Source: Arthrobacter luteolus NBRC 107841
Lineage (GTDB): Bacteria; Actinomycetota; Actinomycetes; Actinomycetales; Micrococcaceae
DNA length: 64,000 nt
Direction of reading: 5' to 3'
NCBI RefSeq assembly: GCF_001552075.1
Contig: NZ_BCQM01000002.1
Span: 62,001-126,000, forward strand
Part shown: positions 18,496-27,073 of the stretch, piece by piece
Layout of the letters: each line of letters begins with the position of its first letter
Numbering within the stretch: position 1 is the stretch's first letter
Notes under the pieces: model-generated
What the model was told of the DNA's origin: nothing
The model's database searches: none
The model's input: only the letters and a program-made list of their open reading frames with translations
Made by a program: the position numbers and the translations under genes

Positions 18496-18873
18496 TCAGC
18501 AGGGTCCCTCCTCCTGATGCAGCCGGTCCGTCGGCAGCAGAAGCTCCACTGTGGCCCGCATGTCCGCCGACTTGGCGATGGCTCCGGCCAGCGACGGCGC
18601 GACGTGCACCCGGTCCCGCCGCACCTCCTGAATGAGGACCTGCAAGCGTTCGCCGTCGACGTCGAGCCACCAGTTCCCGGTGAACATCCGCAGTCCGAGC
18701 TCATCCAGCAGAGCCTCGGCGTCCTCCAGTTCCATGGGCTCGGCCCGCTGCCGGTGCAGCAGGTCGTAGGGGATAAAGCCGCCCGCCGGTGTCATGTGGA
18801 TGTATCCAACGTGCTCGCCGTCGAGCGGCCGCAGATGGTCGAAGGTGTTCTCTTCCGGCAGGGGTTTGGACAT
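18496..18873 (-). CDS. Conserved small protein of unknown function
   Basis: A 125-residue soluble protein beginning MSKPLPEENTFDHLRPLDGEHVGYIHMTPAGGF, with an acidic segment ELEDAEALLDELGL and NWWLDVDGERLQVLIQEV in the middle. No motif that I can tie to a function. It begins 9 bases after the end of the WYL regulator gene on the same strand, so it is probably co-transcribed with it and with arfB. Confidence 0.7.
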   Translation of the reverse strand: MSKPLPEENTFDHLRPLDGEHVGYIHMTPAGGFIPYDLLHRQRAEPMELEDAEALLDELGLRMFTGNWWLDVDGERLQVLIQEVRRDRVHVAPSLAGAIAKSADMRATVELLLPTDRLHQEEGPC

Positions 18874-18882
18874 AGCAGGACC

Positions 18883-19860
18883 CTAGCCTGTTGGGGCCGC
18901 TGCCGCAGCGGCGAACCGCGCCGCAAGCGTTTCAAACGCCGCCGTGAGCTGCGGCGGGCTGACCGCCTCGATGGCGGCGTCGAACCGTCCGAACGATGCT
19001 GCCAGCGACACCCAGGACCAGGACCCCGCGGTCAGCCGGCATCGGCCGGAGCCGAGATCTTCAACCACGCCGCCGGCGGCGAAGGGCAGCACCTCCACGG
19101 CAGGCAGATTCAGCAGCACGCTGCCGCTGCAGGGCCACGCATTTGCCTGATCGGAGCCCTTGAACCGTGCGGACACGAACTGCTGGACATCCCCGCCCGG
19201 AGGTTCCCGCGGGGTGAAGCGCGGTCCGGAGGGTGTGCGGGGGAGCATCCGGTCGGCCCGGAAGATCCGCCAGTCTTCGCGTTCCAAATCCCATGCCACC
19301 AGATACCAGCGCCCCCGTACGGTGACCAGATGATGCGGTTCAACCCGGCGGACAGGCGCGGGGGTGTCCGCGGCCTCCGCCGGTGCTGTCGTGTAGTCGA
19401 AGCGCAGGACGTCCCGCGCGCGGACAGCGCCGGACAGGGTTAGGAGCACCTCCGGTACCACCGGCGCTGTGCGTCCTGCGGGAATCGCCGTGAACTCAAG
19501 GGCATCAAGCCGGTGGCGCAGCCGCGAAGGAAGAACCTGCCGCACAGTGGTCAGGGCACGCAGCGCTGCCTCCTCGATCCCCGCCCCGCTGACGGCTGCG
19601 GTCTGCAGTGCGACGGCGAGGGCCACCGCCTGGTCGTCGTCGAACAGCAGGGGCGGCAGCTCAGAGCCTGCCTCCAGGCGGTAGCCGCCGTCCGGTCCTT
19701 TGACCGCGCTGATGCGGTAGCCCATGTCCCGCAGCCGGTCGACGTCGCGGCGAACGGTCCGGTGACTGACCTCCAGCCGGCCTGCAAGAACCTCGCCCGG
19801 CCAGTCCCGCCGGGTCTGGAGCAGGGACAGCAGATGAAGGAGCCGGGCGGTTGTGGTCAT
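18883..19860 (-). CDS. WYL-domain transcriptional regulator (YafY/DeoR-type HTH)
   Basis: A 325-residue regulator with an N-terminal DeoR-like winged helix (ARLLHLLSLLQTRRDWPGEVLAGRLEVSHRTVRRDVDRL, split across residues 5-45), a central WYL domain with the RGRWYLVAWDLEREDWR core near residue 200, and a C-terminal WCX extension. WYL domains bind nucleic acid or nucleotide ligands. Start ATG 19860 is chosen because the longer frame would read through the operator. It is divergent from the PhnB-like gene, and a perfect inverted repeat lies between them. Confidence 0.9.
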   Translation of the reverse strand: MTTTARLLHLLSLLQTRRDWPGEVLAGRLEVSHRTVRRDVDRLRDMGYRISAVKGPDGGYRLEAGSELPPLLFDDDQAVALAVALQTAAVSGAGIEEAALRALTTVRQVLPSRLRHRLDALEFTAIPAGRTAPVVPEVLLTLSGAVRARDVLRFDYTTAPAEAADTPAPVRRVEPHHLVTVRGRWYLVAWDLEREDWRIFRADRMLPRTPSGPRFTPREPPGGDVQQFVSARFKGSDQANAWPCSGSVLLNLPAVEVLPFAAGGVVEDLGSGRCRLTAGSWSWVSLAASFGRFDAAIEAVSPPQLTAAFETLAARFAAAAAAPTG

Positions 19861-19876
19861 GTTTCTGATCGTAGGA

Positions 19877-19907
19877 GCAGTAGAGGACAAAAACTGACCT
19901 CTACTGC
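19877..19907. promoter_or_regulatory. Inverted-repeat operator between WYL regulator and PhnB-like gene
   Basis: Perfect 10-bp arms GCAGTAGAGG (19877-19886) and CCTCTACTGC (19898-19907) flank an 11-base spacer that itself begins ACA and ends TGA. Located 16 bases before the WYL start and 74 before the divergent start, it is a likely binding site for the WYL regulator controlling both genes. Confidence 0.7.
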
Positions 19908-19980
19908 TGTGAGAGTGGTGCATATCCGGAAAACCCGGGCACTCCGCACCTCAGAGGTGCACCTCAGCCAAGGAGCAGTC

Positions 19981-20403
19981 ATGTCTGTATCAACCACCCC
20001 GCATCTCAACTTCCGCGGCAGCGCCGGCAAGGCGCTGGAGTTTTACCACTCCGTATTTGGCGGCCAGCTGGTCCTCATCACCAACCAGGACGCACACTCC
20101 GTGGAGACGCCCGAGGAGGCGAAGCAGATCAAGTTCGGCCAGGTCATCGGCGCCAACGGCTTCCAGATCATGGCCTACGACGTGCCGTCGGGCACCCCCT
20201 ATGACCAGGGAGAGAAATCCGTCTACGTATCCGTGCGTGGAGATTCAGCCGACGAAATCACCGAACTGTGGAACAAACTTTCCGCAGGATCGGCCATCGT
20301 CGAAGACCTCGGCCCCTCCGGCTTTGCCCCGCTGTACGGCATGCTCAAGGATCCCTTCGGAGTGGTCTGGGTGCTCGACGTCGCGGTGGAATGGGCCGCA
20401 TGA
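19981..20403 (+). CDS. PhnB/YjdN-like VOC-fold protein
   Basis: A 140-residue protein of the PhnB-like (DUF1338-unrelated, 3-demethylubiquinone-methyltransferase-like) branch of the vicinal-oxygen-chelate superfamily. The typical start PHLNFRGSAGKALEFYHSVFGG and end MLKDPFGVVWVLDV are present. Known members often lack the metal ligands and have no assigned reaction. ATG 19981 follows AAGGAG at ideal spacing. It is controlled with the divergent WYL regulator through a shared operator, and its 3' 181 bases are overlapped antisense by the neighbouring AMDase-family frame. Confidence 0.88.
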   Translation: MSVSTTPHLNFRGSAGKALEFYHSVFGGQLVLITNQDAHSVETPEEAKQIKFGQVIGANGFQIMAYDVPSGTPYDQGEKSVYVSVRGDSADEITELWNKLSAGSAIVEDLGPSGFAPLYGMLKDPFGVVWVLDVAVEWAA

Positions 20404-21113
20404 GCTGACGGTATGCGGGGCAGCAGGGCCACTGCATGGTGGCATCCCTCCACTGCACTGGAGACGACAGGCTTGTGGAACAGCCTCTCCAGTGTGTAGG
20501 TGGCAGCTTCCGTCCGCAGTCCACCGCAGGAAATCAGCATTCCGTCGCAGCCGGGCTGGGAGCGGAAGAGTTCTTCTCCCAGTACCTGCAGTGCCTTGGT
20601 ATCCACAGACCTGAGGTCTGCAATCTCACTGATCTCCAGGTGGTTTTCAGCCAGAACCCGGAAGCCCGCGCCTCGCAGATACTCCACCAGGGCCGTTGAC
20701 ACCGGAGGAGTGTAGGCGCTGGCGACCACGATGTTTTGCACGTTCCGTTTCCTGAGTCCATGGATGACGGCGTCGGTCATGGTCGAAACCGGAACGTCAC
20801 CGGCGAGGGAACGCATCTGTGCCAGCAGCTCCGCATGCTTCTGCGGGCCCAGATAGAAACTGATGGAAGTTCCCATCAGGCAGATTGCTTCAGCGCCCTG
20901 CGAGATCAAGGAATCGATTGCGTCTGGAAGCCGTTCCAAGGCTGCCGCAAAGGCGCCCGGTGCCATGACTTCCAGTCCCAGTCCGGCGGCCACAAAATCA
21001 ATTCCTTCCGGATAAAGATCATATGCTTCGGGTGGTACCGCATCTTTCCTTGGAGGCACAATGAGGCCTACGGTCCGTCGTAATCCTTCTGGAAACTGTT
21101 TATCAGAGCGCAT
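20223..21113 (-). CDS. AMDase/maleate-isomerase-family enzyme with aberrant C-terminus
   Basis: An Asp/Glu-racemase-superfamily protein of the arylmalonate decarboxylase/maleate cis-trans isomerase family. It carries the second catalytic cysteine, Cys196 in SCGGLRT, while the first position reads GTSISF (residues 81-86), as in arylmalonate decarboxylases rather than two-cysteine isomerases or racemases. Residues 1-236 cover a normal family length. The frame then runs 60 codons antisense through the PhnB-like gene, giving a Ser/Thr-rich tail with no family similarity. This suggests the native stop was lost at a recombination junction near 20404. It overlaps the IclR gene by 11 bases and is probably co-transcribed with it. 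Confidence 0.75.
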   Translation of the reverse strand: MRSDKQFPEGLRRTVGLIVPPRKDAVPPEAYDLYPEGIDFVAAGLGLEVMAPGAFAAALERLPDAIDSLISQGAEAICLMGTSISFYLGPQKHAELLAQMRSLAGDVPVSTMTDAVIHGLRKRNVQNIVVASAYTPPVSTALVEYLRGAGFRVLAENHLEISEIADLRSVDTKALQVLGEELFRSQPGCDGMLISCGGLRTEAATYTLERLFHKPVVSSAVEGCHHAVALLPRIPSAHAAHSTATSSTQTTPKGSLSMPYSGAKPEGPRSSTMADPAESLFHSSVISSAESPRTDT

Positions 21114-21837
21114 GAGCTATGTTCCTTGCAGCTTCCGTGACCAGCGCGGCCAGTTCCGGAACCTTGGTTTCCGGCAGGCGGTGATCAGGTATGGACAGAC
21201 TGACAGCAAACCGTGGGGTTCCGTGCTTTTCATGGATGGGAGCAGCGATTCCCTTGATTTCTGAGCGCCATTCACCACGGTTGTAGGAGTAACCGCTCTC
21301 CCGGATGTGCTGAAGTTCGGTCCGTAGTGAATCAGGATCGGTAATCGTATCCGCCGTAAAATGAGTTGCTAGGCAATGATTTAGGTAATCTTCGATTGAG
21401 TCGTCTCCCGACCAGGCAAGAATGGCTTTGCCTGATGCGCTGGCATGGAGCGGAATTGTGGTTCCCAGGGGATCGAATACGCGTACAGGATGAGATGAAT
21501 CGACCTTATCGAGGACGACCACGTCATCATTCTGTCGCACCGTCAAGTGCACATTTTCATTGACTGCTTCCAGCAGTTTTTTCATGACTGGCATGGCAAT
21601 GTCACGTATTCCAGCACCGCGCCCCCTGCTTGCTAAAGCGAGTATTTTTGGTGTTTGAATCCAGGTTTTGGATCCTTCTGGATCCGGCTGGATCCACCCC
21701 TCGTCGGCCAGTGTCAGCAGGGCGCGCTGCACAGTACTTTTCGGCATCCGGGTCCGCCGGGCAAGTTCACTGACACCCAACGGCTGCCCCGTGATCACTT
21801 CTTCCAGTACGCGCAGTGCCGTGGCAACTACCTGCAT
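21103..21837 (-). CDS. IclR-family transcriptional regulator
   Basis: A 244-residue regulator: winged helix at residues 1-60 (VSELARRTRMPKSTVQRALLTL) and the IclR effector domain from about residue 75 (LHASASGKAILAW, SGYSYNRGEW, GIAAPI). It is divergent from the ABC-importer operon and followed immediately by the AMDase-like gene, so it is the obvious local regulator of the catabolic cluster. Its DNA is noticeably more AT-rich than the surroundings, which suggests acquisition by transfer. Confidence 0.92.
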   Translation of the reverse strand: MQVVATALRVLEEVITGQPLGVSELARRTRMPKSTVQRALLTLADEGWIQPDPEGSKTWIQTPKILALASRGRGAGIRDIAMPVMKKLLEAVNENVHLTVRQNDDVVVLDKVDSSHPVRVFDPLGTTIPLHASASGKAILAWSGDDSIEDYLNHCLATHFTADTITDPDSLRTELQHIRESGYSYNRGEWRSEIKGIAAPIHEKHGTPRFAVSLSIPDHRLPETKVPELAALVTEAARNIAHAL

Positions 21838-21920
21838 TGGTTGTTCCTTTCCACGTGAAAACTGATGGTTGACAGGGCTTTGTGTTGTGAGTCACTCTTC
21901 ATTCATACCGTAACGTAGCA

Positions 21921-21947
21921 CACCGTGCCGTCAGATGGCACACGGTG
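21921..21947. promoter_or_regulatory. Candidate IclR operator ahead of the ABC-importer operon
   Basis: Inverted repeat CACCGTG (21921-21927) and CACGGTG (21941-21947) with a 13-base spacer lies just before the AAGGAGG ribosome-binding site of the importer operon, in the IclR/ABC divergent gap. Position suggests repression of the plus-strand operon; binding by the adjacent IclR is inferred. Confidence 0.5.
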
Positions 21948-21964
21948 GCACAAGGAGGACTTGA

Positions 21965-23104
21965 ATGTCGCAGCTTGTACTTGAAGGCCTAACCAAATCA
22001 TTTGGCGTCTCGAATGCAGTGGAGGATTTGTCTCTCACGGTGGAAAGTGGGGAATCAGTCGTTTTACTGGGCCCCAGCGGCTGCGGGAAGACCACCACCC
22101 TGCGGATGATCGCAGGGTTTGAGACCCCGACCTCGGGCAGCATCCGCATTGGCGACCGGCTGGTGGCCGGGCCTGGTGTCTCCGTCCCACCGGAGAGCCG
22201 GGAAGTGGGAGTGGTTTTCCAGAGCTACGCCCTCTGGCCTCACATGACGGTTGCTGAGAATGTCTGCTTTGGGCTCACGACCAGAGGTGCCCGGAAAACG
22301 AGGAAATACGGCAAGGCAGAACTGGCTGAGTCTGCTGCCAATGCTCTGGCCCAGGTCCAGCTCGATGGCCTCGGCCTGCGGTATCCGCACGAGCTCTCGG
22401 GTGGGCAGCAGCAGCGGGTGGCGCTGGCCCGTGCGCTTGTTATCAATCCAGATGTTCTTCTGATGGACGAGCCGTTGTCCAACCTGGACACCCGGCTGCG
22501 GGAGGATATGCGCCTTGAGATCCGCAGGCTGCAGCAGGAATCAGGCATCACCATGGTCTACATCACGCATGACCGGACTGAAGCCCTGGGCCTCGCCGAT
22601 CGAATCGTGGCGCTTCGTGCCGGCCGGTCACAGCAGATTGGTCCGCCTGAGGAGCTGTACCAGCGGCCCCTTTCGAAGTTTGTGGCACAGTCCCTGGGTC
22701 CGGCGAATGTACTGCCGGCGACCGTGCTGGGAAGTGATTTCACCGAAGCGGAGCTCGAACTCATTACCGGCCAGCGCGTCACGGTAGGGCATCCGGTCGG
22801 CGCCGCCGTGCCGACCGCCGGCGAGCAGGTCCAGGTGTGTATCCGGCCCCACGATCTCTCCATTTGCGCGGACGGCGGAGAGACTAACGGCGTCGTTACC
22901 AATCGTTCCTTTTTGGGGGATGAGAACCACTATCTTGTCGCCGTGGACGGGGTGGAGGAAGTATGCAGGATTTTCGACCGCGAATTGACGAATCATGAAC
23001 CAGGCACCCGGGTCCGGGTGGAGGCACTCGAATACAAGCTAAGCATCCTGGCACACGAACCGGCCGGCGGCACTACCGGCATCCCAGCACGAGCAGTCGC
23101 TTAA
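21965..23104 (+). CDS. ABC importer ATP-binding subunit (FbpC/PotA type)
   Basis: A 379-residue ATPase with Walker A GPSGCGKT (36-43), signature LSGGQQQR, Walker B VLLMDEPLSNLD and a C-terminal TOBE/OB region (from about residue 245) typical of importers. Together with the following lipoprotein and fused permease it forms an iron(III)/2-aminoethylphosphonate/polyamine-class importer. Context suggests an organic acid rather than iron as substrate. ATG 21965 follows AAGGAGG. Confidence 0.93.
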   Translation: MSQLVLEGLTKSFGVSNAVEDLSLTVESGESVVLLGPSGCGKTTTLRMIAGFETPTSGSIRIGDRLVAGPGVSVPPESREVGVVFQSYALWPHMTVAENVCFGLTTRGARKTRKYGKAELAESAANALAQVQLDGLGLRYPHELSGGQQQRVALARALVINPDVLLMDEPLSNLDTRLREDMRLEIRRLQQESGITMVYITHDRTEALGLADRIVALRAGRSQQIGPPEELYQRPLSKFVAQSLGPANVLPATVLGSDFTEAELELITGQRVTVGHPVGAAVPTAGEQVQVCIRPHDLSICADGGETNGVVTNRSFLGDENHYLVAVDGVEEVCRIFDRELTNHEPGTRVRVEALEYKLSILAHEPAGGTTGIPARAVA

Positions 23105-23129
23105 GAACTCAACGAAGAGGATTTAGGAC

Positions 23130-24188
23130 ATGTCGCACAACAAACTCACCACCCGCATCCTGCTGGGAACCGCCATCCTCAGCATGGGACTGCTAACCGC
23201 CTGTAATCCCCCTTCGAGCGAAGCAAGCGGCAGCGCCGATTTGCCGTCCAGCCAGGAAGAGTTGATTCAACTCGCACAGGAAGAGGGGAAAGTCCGCCTG
23301 GGCGCCGGGGGACACACCCAGGCGCAGGCTCAGCTGCTGGCCAAGGAATTTGAGGCCGCATACGGAATTGAAGTGGAGTTCATTCGGGAGAACTCCGGCC
23401 AAATCGCGCAAAAGCTGGAGGCGCAGCTCTCAGGCGGCAACGTGTCGTTCGACGTCGTCAGCCTCAACGATTCCTCGACGCTGTCTGCGTGGGCGGAGGA
23501 AGGCACAGTGGCCGATGCAGCTGTGCCCAATGCCGCTGACATCATTGGTCCGCTGTCCACGGAAGGGGAGAGTTACTATCCGTTCACCTGGGCAGCACTT
23601 GGGTATTCGTACAACTCCGCCAAGCTGGATCCGGCCAAGGCGCCCGGCACGTGGGCGGATCTGGCCGCTGCCGAGGGCACCAAGGCCGTGGCAGACCCCG
23701 GCTCCTCCGGCGCTGCGCTGACTTTCGCCGCGATCATGGCTGAGGTCGACAAGGACTTCTTTGAGGCACTGGGGCAGAGCAATGTGCTGACATCCGACTC
23801 GGCCCTCGCCTTGGGGCAAATGGTGGCCACCGGTGAAGCGTCCTTCGGCATTCCAGGCATTGAACATGACATTGCTTCCGCGCAGCTGGCCGGTGAACCC
23901 CTGACAATGGGATACCCCAGCGGCAGAATCGGTGCGATGGCCTCCTACATGGCCAGCCTGGAGTCCGCATCCAGCCCTGCGGCTGCCCGCTTGCTGGTGC
24001 AGTTCGCGATGAGTCCGGAATTCCAGGCGGCGCAGCTTGAAATCGGCTCCCGCTCGAGCTTGGCGGGGATTCCGGCGCCGAAGACTGCGGAGGAAATCTC
24101 CGAAGACCGGATCAGCGTCGTGGACCAGCAGGACCTGGCCGAAAACCGTGAAGCCGTTATCGAGAGCTTCAAACAGGCGATTCGATGA
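23130..24188 (+). CDS. Substrate-binding lipoprotein of the ABC importer
   Basis: A 352-residue solute-binding protein. Residues 1-24 form a lipoprotein signal peptide with lipobox LLTAC, so Cys25 would be lipidated and the protein anchored outside the membrane. The mature part has the class-D-like two-lobe pattern of iron/putrescine-type binding proteins (EFEAAYGIEVEFIREN, FDVVSLNDSSTLSAWAEEG). No tyrosine-rich ferric-binding motif is evident, which argues against iron. It lies between the ATPase and permease genes and overlaps the latter by four bases. Confidence 0.9.
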   Translation: MSHNKLTTRILLGTAILSMGLLTACNPPSSEASGSADLPSSQEELIQLAQEEGKVRLGAGGHTQAQAQLLAKEFEAAYGIEVEFIRENSGQIAQKLEAQLSGGNVSFDVVSLNDSSTLSAWAEEGTVADAAVPNAADIIGPLSTEGESYYPFTWAALGYSYNSAKLDPAKAPGTWADLAAAEGTKAVADPGSSGAALTFAAIMAEVDKDFFEALGQSNVLTSDSALALGQMVATGEASFGIPGIEHDIASAQLAGEPLTMGYPSGRIGAMASYMASLESASSPAAARLLVQFAMSPEFQAAQLEIGSRSSLAGIPAPKTAEEISEDRISVVDQQDLAENREAVIESFKQAIR

Positions 24189-25903
24189 ATGGCTCTGACA
24201 CGCTTACCGAGGGGAAGCCGCTGCCGGTTCAGCAAGGCGTATCCCCGCGTACTGTCCAAACAGAGAAAATCGCCCCCTGGGTATGGGTCGCAATCGTCGT
24301 TTTCCTGGTGGTTATCCCGGTAACAGCGCTTTTCTGGCAAAGCCTGGCACTTCCTGACGGGGGGCGGGGAGTCCAGAACTATGTTGAGGTCCTCTCCCGC
24401 GGTGATATCTGGGAAGCCATCCGCAACTCTTTTGTGATTGCCTTTGGATCAACGGCGGCTGCACTGCTCATCGCGGTGCCCTTCGCATACCTTGTCAGCC
24501 GCACGGACCTTCCGGGCAGAGGGTTTTTCCGCTCCGTAGCAGTCCTCACCTTCGCCGCCCCCGGATTCATCGCAGCCATGGGGTGGATCCTCCTCCTCGG
24601 ACCTCAGAGCGGTTTGATCAACCAGTACCTCTTCGCGCCACTGGGCCTGCCGGCATTCAACATCTTCAGTCCCCAGGGAATCGTGTTTGTCCTGGCGTTC
24701 TTTCTCTATCCATTGATCTTCCTCCCCGTCGCAGACGCGCTGGACAATATGGACACCCGGTTGGAGGAGGCGGCGGAGTCTCTCGGAGCCTCGCGGCTCC
24801 AGACCCTGAGGCGCATTACGCTGCCGCTTATCCTGCCACCGATTTTCTCCGGCAGTCTGCTGGTGTTCATCAGCGCCTTCACCATATTTGGACCGGTTGC
24901 CCTGCTGGGCGGCCCGGTCGGATTCCAGACGATTCCAACCGCGATGTTCCAGCTCATGAGCTTCCCGCCACGGATCGAATATGCGGCTGTCCTCGGGCTG
25001 CCCGTCATAGTCGTCCTGGCCCTGCTGGTCTATCTGCAAAAGAAACTCTACGGACGGCGGCGTTACACCACCGTGGGCGGTAAACCCGGACTGCGGCGGC
25101 AGATCACCCTGGGGAATGCCCGCTGGGCGTATTTTGCCGGCGGTCTCGCGGTCTTCACAATCTCAGTGATCCTTCCCTTTGGTGTTCTGGTCCTCACTTC
25201 GTTCCGAAAAGCCATCGGGCTGCCGCTGACGTGGGAGAACTTTGTTCTTTGGGACAACTATGCCGCCCTGTTGGAGCAGGACAGCATTGCCCGCTCCTTC
25301 TTCAACAGCATGTGGATCGCCGTAGGCGCAACAGTCTTGAGCCTGTTCATTGCCTTCCTGGCCGGTTGGCTCCTGGAACGTACACGCTGGGCAGGGCGGT
25401 TCGGGGTTCAACCGATGATGCTGGCGCCACTGGCTTTCCCCGGAGCGATTTTGGGCATCGCGATGATCATCGCGTTCTCCGGAGGACCGTGGTGGCTGGG
25501 CGGGACGTTGACGATCATGTTCCTGGCCTACCTGATCCGGGTTGTTCCGCAGTCCTTCACGTACGTGCAGGCCGGATTCAAACAAATCAATGTTGAAACG
25601 GAGGAAGCAGCGCGCAGCCTGGGAGCGTCCTGGGGCGAAACCATCACAAGGGTGACAGTCCCTCTTCTGCGGGGACCGCTCCTGTCAGTCGGAGTCCTCA
25701 ATTTCGTCATCCTCTTCCGGGAACTCGATGTTTCCATCTTCCTGTACACCGGGGCCAATGAGGTTGCTCCCGTCATCCTCTACAACCTCGCCTCGCAGTC
25801 CCAGTTCCAGGTAATGGGAGCGCTCGCTGTTGTCATGCTGCTGGTCAATCTGGGAGTGGTCCTCCTTGCGCGCAGGCTCTTCGGCGTCAAGATTTCCGGC
25901 TAA
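24185..25903 (+). CDS. Fused two-domain ABC importer permease (FbpB-like)
   Basis: A 572-residue membrane protein made of two fused BinaryPD permease halves with about 12 transmembrane helices. Each half has the EAA cytoplasmic loop that docks the ATPase: EEAAESLGASRLQTLRRITLP in the first (about residue 195) and EEAARSLGASWGETITRVTVP in the second (about residue 475). Fusion of both halves is characteristic of the ferric/phosphonate importer branch. The ATG overlaps the preceding stop (ATGA). Confidence 0.93.
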   Translation: MNGSDTLTEGKPLPVQQGVSPRTVQTEKIAPWVWVAIVVFLVVIPVTALFWQSLALPDGGRGVQNYVEVLSRGDIWEAIRNSFVIAFGSTAAALLIAVPFAYLVSRTDLPGRGFFRSVAVLTFAAPGFIAAMGWILLLGPQSGLINQYLFAPLGLPAFNIFSPQGIVFVLAFFLYPLIFLPVADALDNMDTRLEEAAESLGASRLQTLRRITLPLILPPIFSGSLLVFISAFTIFGPVALLGGPVGFQTIPTAMFQLMSFPPRIEYAAVLGLPVIVVLALLVYLQKKLYGRRRYTTVGGKPGLRRQITLGNARWAYFAGGLAVFTISVILPFGVLVLTSFRKAIGLPLTWENFVLWDNYAALLEQDSIARSFFNSMWIAVGATVLSLFIAFLAGWLLERTRWAGRFGVQPMMLAPLAFPGAILGIAMIIAFSGGPWWLGGTLTIMFLAYLIRVVPQSFTYVQAGFKQINVETEEAARSLGASWGETITRVTVPLLRGPLLSVGVLNFVILFRELDVSIFLYTGANEVAPVILYNLASQSQFQVMGALAVVMLLVNLGVVLLARRLFGVKISG

Positions 25904-25927
25904 TTTCCGCAATCAAAGGTAGTCAAA

Positions 25928-27001
25928 ATGAAGATCATTAGTGCCGATTCCTGGATTCTCCGGGTTCCATTTATTCGCACAAGCGCAGATTTCGAAGGCG
26001 CTCACCATGAACTGATCGGTGTCACACTGCGAACCGAGTCCCACTCCGGCATGGGCTACAGCTTCATCACGGACACGGCTGGGGGCGTGGCGGTCAAGGC
26101 GCTGCTGGACAGCTTGCTGCTGCCCCGGGTTATTGGACGTGATGCCAGGGAAGTTGAGAAAATCTGGCACGAGTTCTTCCTGCTGACCCACCGGATGGGC
26201 AACGGGATCAACCGCTTCGCGATGGCTGCCATCGACATTGCGATGTGGGATGTGAAGTCAAAATCGCACGGGAATTCCCTGGCGGTGGAGCTGGGGCAGC
26301 TCAGCGACTCCGTTCCCGTCTACGGGTCCGGCAAAGCCGGGACACGGCTCTCCACCGATGAGCTGGTCGAGCTATCCGTCGGATATGTCGAAGACGGATT
26401 CGATGCGGTCAAGATCCGTGTGGGACTGGACGTCGGAGCGGACCCCAGCCGGCTGAAGCAGGTAAGAGACGCCGTGGGGCCGGACATCCGTATCATGTGC
26501 GATGCCAATGAACGCCTGGACCTGCCCACTGCCCTGTATCTGGGGGAGCAGCTCGCCGATCAGAACATCTTCTGGTTCGAGGAACCAGTTCTCAGCACCG
26601 ACATCCAGGCCCACGAGATCTTGTCGCAGAAGCTCCCCATGCCCATCGTCGGCGGTGAGCATCATTGCAGCGCAGCGGAATTCGTACCGTATGTCCGGTC
26701 CCAGGCATTCCGGATCCTGCAACCGAACGTGTGCATGGTTGGAGGCATCACGGAAATTATGCGGATTGCCCGGCTCGCCGAACTTCACGGGCTCGGTTTC
26801 GCTCCCCACCTGATGAGTGACCTGAACGTCCACATCTCCGCCGCGACCACCAGCACAACCTATGTTGAGTACTTTCCCTTCCTGGAGCCATACACAACGA
26901 ACCGGCTGAATGTGACCAAGGGCCGGGCCGAGGTACCGACGGCGCCGGGCCACGGTATTGAGTTCACTGCGGAAACCTTTGAGCGGTACCAAATTGCCTA
27001 G
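25928..27001 (+). CDS. Enolase-superfamily enzyme (mandelate racemase/muconate lactonizing type)
   Basis: A 357-residue TIM-barrel enzyme that would abstract the proton alpha to a carboxylate, giving racemisation, dehydration or cycloisomerisation. Metal ligands are Asp192 (MCDANE), Glu218 (FWFEEP) and Glu244 (GGEHH). Lys162 lies in a KxR motif where mandelate racemase has KxK, and His294 (FAPHLMSD) is the second general base. The Asp that normally partners this His is Asn267 (LQPNVCMVGG), an uncommon change. Sequence alone does not give the substrate; position between importer and dehydrogenase suggests it acts on the imported hydroxy- or dicarboxylic acid. Confidence 0.9.
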   Translation: MKIISADSWILRVPFIRTSADFEGAHHELIGVTLRTESHSGMGYSFITDTAGGVAVKALLDSLLLPRVIGRDAREVEKIWHEFFLLTHRMGNGINRFAMAAIDIAMWDVKSKSHGNSLAVELGQLSDSVPVYGSGKAGTRLSTDELVELSVGYVEDGFDAVKIRVGLDVGADPSRLKQVRDAVGPDIRIMCDANERLDLPTALYLGEQLADQNIFWFEEPVLSTDIQAHEILSQKLPMPIVGGEHHCSAAEFVPYVRSQAFRILQPNVCMVGGITEIMRIARLAELHGLGFAPHLMSDLNVHISAATTSTTYVEYFPFLEPYTTNRLNVTKGRAEVPTAPGHGIEFTAETFERYQIA

Positions 27002-27073
27002 CCGGGCCCCTGCAATGCAAGGCCAGGCCGCAGTGCCAGTGCCCATGGGCACACGAATCAAGAGGATGGACAT

